A stretch of DNA of 7,048 nucleotides. Origin: SIAJ01 sp036266155 (GTDB taxonomy: Bacteria; Planctomycetota; Planctomycetia; Gemmatales; Gemmataceae). The position numbers and the translations under genes were made by a program. The DNA lies in contig DATANR010000270.1 in assembly GCA_036266155.1 (NCBI GenBank), forward strand, positions 1-7,048, read 5' to 3'. The stretch's first letter is position 1. Every line of letters begins with the position of its first letter. A model generated the notes under the pieces. It searched no databases, was not told the origin of the DNA, and saw only the letters and a list, made by a program, of their open reading frames with translations. Of the stretch, positions 1-4,588 are shown in pieces.

Positions 1-37
1 TCGCCTCTTCGGTCGACGAGACAAACCGAGTAGCCAT
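1..37 (-). CDS. Possible 5' end of a further minus-strand gene, cut by the window edge
   Basis: An ATG at 37-35 on the minus strand opens a frame of 12 codons (MATRFVSSTEEA) that runs off the left edge. An AGGA sits seven bases upstream of it, much the same spacing as the ribosome binding sites of the other genes here. The gene would be co-directional with the aldo/keto reductase and begin about 100 bases after its stop. Another ATG at 45-43 opens a different frame (MPSWLLGLSRRPKRR) but has no spacing to the AGGA. A small perfect hairpin (TGGCA/TGCCA, 40-52) overlaps the candidate AGGA. Twelve residues are too few to recognise a family, so this is a start-site call only. Confidence 0.3.
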   Translation of the reverse strand, partial: MATRFVSSTEEA

Positions 38-138
38 GATGGCATCCTGCCAACGGTTTCCTTATTCAGACCAGCAAGGCTACCGAAAAAGCAACGTGCC
101 AAAAAGACCAAACAGGGAAGTTAATAAGTTACAAATCC

Positions 139-1143
139 TTATTCAAACCCGTGCTGCTTCCGGTGGTACGGCCCATCGAAGTCAATCGTTGACTTGAACC
201 GCTCATGGCGGCCGTCGCCGGCGTGCGGCTTCACCTTGGCTAATAGAGTTTCCAGTTCCTTGCCTTCCATTGGCTTGAACGTTCGGGCCGTGGCGATGTT
301 CTTCTTCAACACGTCCATCGAGTCCATACCCAACACGACCGATGCCACCGGTTGGCTCAGGGCGAAACGGTGCGCCTCCTCGGCGGTGCAGACGCCGTCG
401 ACGACGAGCTTGCCCTTGCCGCCGCCGAGGCTCTTCATGCCGATGACGGCCGTGCCTTGCTTCTGTGCGAGCGGGCAAATCGTCTTCACGAAACTCCGAT
501 AGAAGTGGTCGGCGACGTTGACCGGCATTTGCACCGTATCCCACTTGTGGACGGGCAGCATCTTTTCGTGGATGAGCGGCGACTTGTGCCCGGTGAAGCC
601 CACGAAGCGGACCTTGCCCTCTTTCTGCATCTTGAGCAGCTCGGCGAGGCCGCCCTTCTCAACAACCCACTCCGGATCGTTGTCCCAGTTGATTTCGTGC
701 ATTTGCACCAAATCGATGACGTCCGTTTGCAGGCGGCGCAGGCTGTCTTCGATCTGCGAGCGCACTTCCTTGGCCTCGCGCGAGCAGACCTTGGTCATCA
801 GAAAGATCTTCTTGCGCCATTTGCCGCTGTCGGCCGCGAGGGCCTTGCCCATGATCTCTTCGCTGCCGCCGTCGTGATAGTCCCAGCAGTTGTCGAAAAA
901 GTTAATGCCCTCGTCGATCGCCGTGTGCTGGATGCGGATGGCTTCTTCCTTGTCCTTCACGTCGCCGATATGCCAGCCTCCCAGACAGACGATGGAGACT
1001 TTGGCGCCGGTGTTGCCGAGCGGCCGTTGCGGGATACCGGGGGAGGGACCATCCTCGCCGTGAGTCGTGGAGGAGAGTGCGATTGCAGCGGTGCCGGCGA
1101 GACCGGTCTGGAGGAATTCGCGACGGGTTTCGGATTCAGACAT
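139..1143 (-). CDS. Tat-exported aldo/keto reductase
   Basis: The 334-residue product is an aldo/keto reductase, a TIM-barrel family that normally reduces carbonyls or oxidises alcohols with NADP(H). The fold begins at RPLGNTGAKVSIVCLGG (about residues 40-56). The full catalytic tetrad is visible: Asp84 and Tyr89 in FFDNCWDYH, Lys118 in LMTKVC and His149 in VQMHEINW. GFTGHK and VIGMKSLGGG match later barrel strands, and the latter with the C-terminal segment probably helps bind the nucleotide. The N-terminus, ETRREFLQTG followed by LAGTAAIALSS, is a twin-arginine signal (Arg7, Arg8), so folded export to the periplasm is expected; I see no clear AxA cleavage site. The start at 1143 was chosen because the 28 residues of a longer open frame (from 1227) look non-coding and because GGAG lies six bases upstream of this ATG. 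The physiological substrate cannot be read from the sequence. The leader can form a stem over the ribosome binding site. I see no clear terminator after the stop. Confidence 0.93.
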   Translation of the reverse strand: MSESETRREFLQTGLAGTAAIALSSTTHGEDGPSPGIPQRPLGNTGAKVSIVCLGGWHIGDVKDKEEAIRIQHTAIDEGINFFDNCWDYHDGGSEEIMGKALAADSGKWRKKIFLMTKVCSREAKEVRSQIEDSLRRLQTDVIDLVQMHEINWDNDPEWVVEKGGLAELLKMQKEGKVRFVGFTGHKSPLIHEKMLPVHKWDTVQMPVNVADHFYRSFVKTICPLAQKQGTAVIGMKSLGGGKGKLVVDGVCTAEEAHRFALSQPVASVVLGMDSMDVLKKNIATARTFKPMEGKELETLLAKVKPHAGDGRHERFKSTIDFDGPYHRKQHGFE

Positions 1144-1144
1144 G

Positions 1145-1209
1145 ATCGGCTCCACGGGCGGAGTAACCAACGGTGGGCAACACCGAAGGTACCGCGCCGC
1201 GGAGCCGAT
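1145..1209 (-). promoter_or_regulatory. Inverted repeat able to sequester the aldo/keto reductase ribosome binding site
   Basis: On the minus strand ATCGGCTCCGCGG (1209-1197) is followed, after a 39-base loop, by CCGTGGAGCCGAT (1157-1145). They pair over 13 positions with one G-U wobble. The 3' arm contains the GGAG ribosome binding site and ends two bases before the start codon. In plus-strand RNA the wobble would be an A-C mismatch, so the stem is slightly better in the sense of the gene. It fills most of the 91-base gap to the repeat protein gene. Control of translation is inference; no riboswitch or leader-peptide family is recognised. Confidence 0.45.
1150..1153 (-). promoter_or_regulatory. 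Ribosome binding site of the aldo/keto reductase gene
   Basis: GGAG on the minus strand lies six bases before the ATG at 1143. It decides the start of the aldo/keto reductase at the Tat signal instead of at the upstream in-frame ATG (1227). It lies within the 3' arm of a 13-bp inverted repeat and may therefore be masked in the mRNA. Confidence 0.75.
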
Positions 1210-1234
1210 GACAACTGTCGAGCGCAAGCTATTT

Positions 1235-2044
1235 CTAACGGCGATCGTGGACGTCGACGTTGCTCGTTGCCGTGATCGTGTCCTTGCCGTGTCCGCCGAA
1301 AACGTCCGCGTTCAGGCTGCTGAGTCCATCCGCATTCAACACGCTCAGCGCGACGTCGTCTTTGCCATTGCCGCCGCTGAAGCATGCGGTCAAGTTGCCG
1401 TTGCTGAAGACCGTCCCGCCGGTCTCGGACTCTTCGTAGGAAGACAGCGCGATATTGCCCACGACTGTGTCCTTGCCGTTACCGCCGCTCGCGAAGAACC
1501 TGGCGGTTCCGCTTAAGAAACCGCTGTAACCCATATTGAGCGTGTCGTTGCCGTTGCCACCCGCGAAGCCGACCACCAGCACACCGCCGCCGTAAACGTC
1601 AACGCCGGCGGTCTCGAGTGACAGGTTGTCATCGCCATTGCCGCCGTCGGCGCCGATGCGCAATTTGCCGGTCGCACCAATGGGCGCGTGCAGTGAAGCA
1701 ATAAACGAATCGTTCTGGCCGCCGAGATCGGCATCGACCGTTCGGAGGCTGTCGAGTTCGCCGTTCAGCTCGTAAACGATGCTGTCGGCGCCGTTGCCGG
1801 AGTCGATGACAATGTGCTTGACGACACCCGTCGATTGAAAAGTCTGATTGTCGATCTGAACAAAGATCGAACCGGGATTGTTCGTGCCGTCGTCGCTCAC
1901 GATGATGGTGTTGGCATTCTTGTTGCCGCTAATGGTCACGGTGCCATGGCATTCCACGAACGGCACGTTGACGCTGGGCAAGGCCCGTTCGCCGAGCACT
2001 TCCAGGCGCGGCTTGATCGATCGGCATGGACGTCGGAAACCCAT
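1235..2044 (-). CDS. Planctomycete surface-type protein with spaced RTX-like GGNGxD repeats
   Basis: A 269-residue protein of no family I can name. Residues 13-24 (RLEVLGERALPS) fit the LE-x-L-x-x-R-x-LPS N-terminal motif seen on many large secreted or surface proteins of planctomycetes; there is no ordinary hydrophobic signal peptide. The rest is rich in Gly, Asn, Asp and beta-branched residues. It holds five RTX-like motifs: GGNGDDNL (134), GGNGNDTL (162), GGNGKDTV (187), GGNGKDDV (224) and GGHGKDTI (250). Weaker forms occur at 82 (DSGNGADSI after a preceding strand) and 108 (GGQNDSF). Spacings are 28, 25, 37 and 26 residues, so these are not tandem nonapeptides. A strand-like stretch precedes each motif, as in GGVLVVGFAGGNGNDTL and TARFFASGGNGKDTV, which suggests a beta-solenoid. 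The motifs could bind calcium. The start is supported by GGGAG seven bases upstream. The protein is short for its class, but the stop is clean and no frameshift is visible. Confidence 0.8.
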   Translation of the reverse strand: MGFRRPCRSIKPRLEVLGERALPSVNVPFVECHGTVTISGNKNANTIIVSDDGTNNPGSIFVQIDNQTFQSTGVVKHIVIDSGNGADSIVYELNGELDSLRTVDADLGGQNDSFIASLHAPIGATGKLRIGADGGNGDDNLSLETAGVDVYGGGVLVVGFAGGNGNDTLNMGYSGFLSGTARFFASGGNGKDTVVGNIALSSYEESETGGTVFSNGNLTACFSGGNGKDDVALSVLNADGLSSLNADVFGGHGKDTITATSNVDVHDRR

Positions 2045-2051
2045 CGATGAA

Positions 2052-2056
2052 CTCCC
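2052..2056 (-). promoter_or_regulatory. Ribosome binding site of the RTX-like repeat gene
   Basis: GGGAG on the minus strand sits seven bases before the ATG at 2044. It supports the start that places the LE-x-L-x-x-R-x-LPS motif close to the N-terminus. Confidence 0.7.
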
Positions 2057-2318
2057 ACAAATGAGATGAACAACGCTGTGGTCCCGCGCCGACAGTGGGC
2101 GAGCGGCGACCGACCAGCGGATGAAAATGACGGGTGATTCAACGAGGGGTGGGCAAAGGTTCGACCGGCCACGATCGCGTCGCGGCCCGTCGATGGTGCT
2201 TGAACCGAGCCTACATCACGGCCCGGCAAGGAAACCGACAAAATGTCGAAATCGTGTCCGCGAGTAATTTCATCGACAAGAGACTTGAACTGCGAGCAAA
2301 GACGCCTCGCGTACTGCC
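2057..2318. other. Intergenic region between the FAD oxidoreductase and repeat protein genes
   Basis: No convincing gene, RNA or terminator is seen. The only perfect hairpin of note is small (CGACA/TGTCG around AAA, 2236-2248), about 70 bases after the oxidoreductase stop and with no T-run. The heptamer GTTCATC occurs twice on the minus strand just before the repeat gene (2071-2065 and 2052-2046), flanking the ribosome binding site. A minus-strand open frame through this region (2334 to 1936) overlaps both neighbouring genes and looks non-coding. A promoter for the repeat gene probably lies here, but I cannot place it. Confidence 0.4.
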
Positions 2319-4361
2319 TTACTTTTGCACCCACCCCACGGCGTCAATGACGACATATCCATCCACATCTTCGTTCGAGATGTTGACATTGCCATTCGTC
2401 CCCTGATCGAACAAGAAAGTGCCGACGGATACAAAAAAATCTTTGCCGCCCGGCGACTTCTGTTGGTTCAGCTTGATCTTGGACGAGCCGCCGGCGTGGT
2501 TGATGGTGACCTGCACATTCGTCGCTCGATTCGGGTTTGCCGAATAGTAAACGCGCACCTCGTACTTGCCGGCCTTCGACAAGTCGGGCGTGAACGTCGC
2601 CGACTGCTTGCCGTCCTTGGTCCCGCCGTCGTGGCGGTAGCCCTCGCCGACGAACGGGCCAATGGCGCTGCTCTTCGATTCAAAGCCGACGCGCTTCGCT
2701 TGCTCATCGTCGACGACGATCCCCGGCAGCGTCTTCGGATCGATGCCGCCGGCCTTCTTCACTCGCGGTAGATCGAGCACTTGCTTGTCCTTCAGCAGTC
2801 GTTCCTTCAGCTTCGCATAATCGACCTTCTGCACGGCCACCTTGTCATCGATGGCGATGCACGCCGCGGTCGCGGCGCTCTGGCCGAGGACCATGAACAC
2901 CGGCTCCATGCGGATCGAGCCATAGGCGATGTGCGAACTCGACAGGCAGACGGGCACGAGCAGGTTCGGACACTCGCCGACCTTGGGAACAATCGATTTG
3001 TAACTGATCTGATACGGCCCGCCGGGGCTGACTTGGATGTCACCCTCATTCTGCACGAACCCCTCCGGCGTCACATAGCGGCAGCAATTGTGCGAGTCCA
3101 TGTTGTAGGAGCCCATGCCGATCGGCTCGGGCGTCACGCGCGTTCGCCGGCAGTCGGCCTCGGTCATCACGTAGTCGCTGACCATGCGCCGAGCTTCGCG
3201 AACGTAGATCTGGTGCGGCCAGTTGCCGTTGTCGGTGAACTCGTCCTTGGCCAGGCCCCACTTGGCCATCTCATCGCGAATCTTCTGCGGCACGCGCTTG
3301 TGGTTGGCGAGTGTCCACATGAGGCCCTTCTGATACGACTCGTGCTCCTTGATGATCTTTTCGCGCTCGTTGAACTCGGCGTCTGCATACTTGTAATTCT
3401 GGCCGATGAAGTCAGTGCTGACGGCGCAGTTATTGTTCGTGTCGGTCTTGCCATTGGGCAACATGTCCGGCTTCATCGGGAAGCGCAGGTCGCCGGCCTC
3501 GAGGTTGCGGAAGAGCAGTTCGTACTTCGCCTCGTCGTAATCCTCCGGCTTCGGGAACGGGACCGAGTTCTCCTTGACGTTGCTCATGCACATGCGGAAG
3601 CAGAAGGCCTGGAGACGATGATCGCCCTCACCGTCTTTCGGGAGCGGGTTCTTTTCAATGCCAAAAAGCAGGCCGCTCTTCGGGTCGCCTGGCTTCACGA
3701 ACGGATCGACTTTCACGGTGAAGCGATGATTGTGCAGGTTCTTGGCGGCTTCGACGCCATTGAGCGATTCGCCATACTTGGAGTTGGGCTCGCGGCCAGC
3801 CGTAACGGTGACACTGGTCATGGGCATCAGGACTCCTTCATAGGTGGCATCGATAAATACTTTGGCGGCGAACCTCTTACCCGAAAACATCAGGATCGAC
3901 GGGATGCCCGGATTATCCACTTCGTACAGCTTCGCCTTAACGACTTCGCCGGTGATCGTTTCGACCTTCGCCTCCTTCAACATCTCCCGCAAAATCTGCT
4001 CCGCGACGTGCGGCTCGAACGTCCACATGGCGTCGTCGGCGGGCCGATAGCCCTTGAAATCCTCGCGCTTGCCGAACTTCCACGACTCGGGCTTGTCGTA
4101 GTGCTTCTTGACCCGCTGATAGAACTCGCGGGCGATGCCGCCGATGGCCGCCTTGTCGCCGGAGTCGGTGAAGCCGAGGCCGCCGGAGGTCAGGCCGCCG
4201 ATGTGATTCGACGGCTCGATCAGGACGACCGACTTGCCCATGCGGGCCGCCTGAATCGCAGCCGCGACGCCGCCGGCCGTGCCGCCATAGACGCAGACAT
4301 CGGTGTCGGCGCAGGCGTGTGAAACGAAAAACACGAGCGTGAAAAGAGTGCAACGAAACAT
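2319..4361 (-). CDS. Secreted FAD-dependent oxidoreductase with C-terminal golvesin-like domain
   Basis: A 680-residue protein of the FAD-dependent oxidoreductase family often annotated as xanthan-lyase-related (FAD_oxidored type). Residues 1-18 form a Sec-type signal peptide ending HACA, before DTDV. The dinucleotide-binding strand-turn-helix is VCVYGGTAGGVAAAIQAA (22-39), with the acidic strand end VVLIEP (45-50) and HIGGLTSGGLG (53-63). Family landmarks follow: FIDATYEG (169-176), REARRMVSDYVMTE (388-401), and IRMEPVFMVLGQSAATAA (483-500), which should close the FAD site. From about residue 547 (GIVVDDEQAKRVG) to the end (GYVVIDAVGWVQK) is a beta-rich domain of the golvesin C-terminal type, with YEVRVYYSANPNRATNVQVTI at its core; such domains are thought to bind carbohydrate or mediate surface contact. 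The substrate is unknown; oxidation of a sugar or polysaccharide is plausible. GGAG lies six bases before the start. The frame is intact. Confidence 0.92.
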   Translation of the reverse strand: MFRCTLFTLVFFVSHACADTDVCVYGGTAGGVAAAIQAARMGKSVVLIEPSNHIGGLTSGGLGFTDSGDKAAIGGIAREFYQRVKKHYDKPESWKFGKREDFKGYRPADDAMWTFEPHVAEQILREMLKEAKVETITGEVVKAKLYEVDNPGIPSILMFSGKRFAAKVFIDATYEGVLMPMTSVTVTAGREPNSKYGESLNGVEAAKNLHNHRFTVKVDPFVKPGDPKSGLLFGIEKNPLPKDGEGDHRLQAFCFRMCMSNVKENSVPFPKPEDYDEAKYELLFRNLEAGDLRFPMKPDMLPNGKTDTNNNCAVSTDFIGQNYKYADAEFNEREKIIKEHESYQKGLMWTLANHKRVPQKIRDEMAKWGLAKDEFTDNGNWPHQIYVREARRMVSDYVMTEADCRRTRVTPEPIGMGSYNMDSHNCCRYVTPEGFVQNEGDIQVSPGGPYQISYKSIVPKVGECPNLLVPVCLSSSHIAYGSIRMEPVFMVLGQSAATAACIAIDDKVAVQKVDYAKLKERLLKDKQVLDLPRVKKAGGIDPKTLPGIVVDDEQAKRVGFESKSSAIGPFVGEGYRHDGGTKDGKQSATFTPDLSKAGKYEVRVYYSANPNRATNVQVTINHAGGSSKIKLNQQKSPGGKDFFVSVGTFLFDQGTNGNVNISNEDVDGYVVIDAVGWVQK

Positions 4362-4367
4362 AGTTGG

Positions 4368-4371
4368 CTCC
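4368..4371 (-). promoter_or_regulatory. Ribosome binding site of the FAD oxidoreductase gene
   Basis: GGAG on the minus strand lies six bases before the ATG at 4361. The hexamer GGAGCC stands at exactly the same distance from the start as in the aldo/keto reductase gene. Its first two bases can take part in a small CCGC/GCGG hairpin with bases just upstream. Confidence 0.7.
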
Positions 4372-4395
4372 GCGCTGCGGTCAGAATACGACCGC
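4370..4395 (-). promoter_or_regulatory. Two mutually exclusive small hairpins in the FAD oxidoreductase leader
   Basis: In the minus-strand RNA GCGGTC (4395-4390) can pair with GACCGC (4382-4377) across a 7-base loop. The CCGC within the second arm (4380-4377) can instead pair with GCGG (4373-4370) across a 3-base loop, covering the first two bases of the GGAG. The 6-bp stem is the stronger and would leave the ribosome binding site free. The pairing is seen in the sequence; a regulatory role is speculative. On the plus strand the 6-bp hairpin is followed by TTTTG, but no plus-strand gene is there to terminate. Confidence 0.25.
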
Positions 4396-4479
4396 TTTTG
4401 TTGGGGGTGTATTGCACCACTTTTTCTGAGGTAATCCTCGGCGCAACATGTTAACTATGCTGCCGATACATCGAAAATG

Positions 4480-4552
4480 AATTCAAAGAGCGCCAACCCC
4501 ATGCACCCACTGGCGCTCTTCGTGGCGCTCTTTGATTGGCGCTCTTTGAATT
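4480..4552. repeat. 17-bp inverted repeat with three tandem copies of one arm
   Basis: AATTCAAAGAGCGCCAA (4480-4496) is perfectly inverted at 4536-4552. The right arm is the last of three head-to-tail copies of TGGCGCTCTT(T): 4511-4520, 4523-4535 and 4537-4551, with unit lengths near 12, 14 and 16 bases. The single left copy can thus pair with any of the three, giving stems of 10, 13 or 17 bp with loops of 15, 27 or 39 bases. The block lies 36 bases after the stop of the CxxCH gene and about 120 bases before the FAD oxidoreductase. It could act as a transcript 3' end for the former, but the minus-strand sequence after the stem (CATTTTCG) is only a weak T-run. It could also be a protein-binding site or an intergenic repeat family. 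Confidence 0.75.
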
Positions 4553-4588
4553 TGTCGCCATTTGAACGTTCACATCCACCTTTGAGCT

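Noticed and set aside
59..145. Ten-base direct repeat TGAATAAGGA (minus strand) at the aldo/keto reductase stop and 77 bases further on
   Set aside because: Too short and A/T-rich to be distinguished from chance; no element is bounded by the copies.
1144..1227. Upstream in-frame start for the aldo/keto reductase adding 28 residues
   Set aside because: It would put a Pro/Cys/Arg-rich stretch before the Tat signal; the internal ATG at 1143 has a well-spaced GGAG and places the twin arginines at residues 7-8.
352..1275. 307-codon open frame on the plus strand
   Set aside because: Antisense to the aldo/keto reductase, whose catalytic tetrad and Tat signal are intact; composition is that of a mirror frame.
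1208..1516. Plus-strand ATG with a GGAG five bases upstream, opening a frame antisense to the repeat gene
   Set aside because: The GGAG is the mirror of the inverted repeat arm, not an independent signal; the product has no motif and overlaps the real repeat gene.
2236..2248. Small hairpin CGACA/TGTCG after the FAD oxidoreductase as a terminator
   Set aside because: Only 5 bp with a 3-base loop, no T-run after it, and about 70 bases from the stop.
1936..2334. 132-codon minus-strand open frame bridging the gap before the repeat gene
   Set aside because: It overlaps the end of the oxidoreductase and the start of the repeat gene out of frame, has no clear ribosome binding site, and shows no recognisable domain.
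2781..4322. 513-codon open frame on the plus strand
   Set aside because: It lies wholly antisense to the FAD oxidoreductase, has a Leu/Arg/His/Val-rich composition without any recognisable motif, and is the usual mirror frame of a GC-rich gene.
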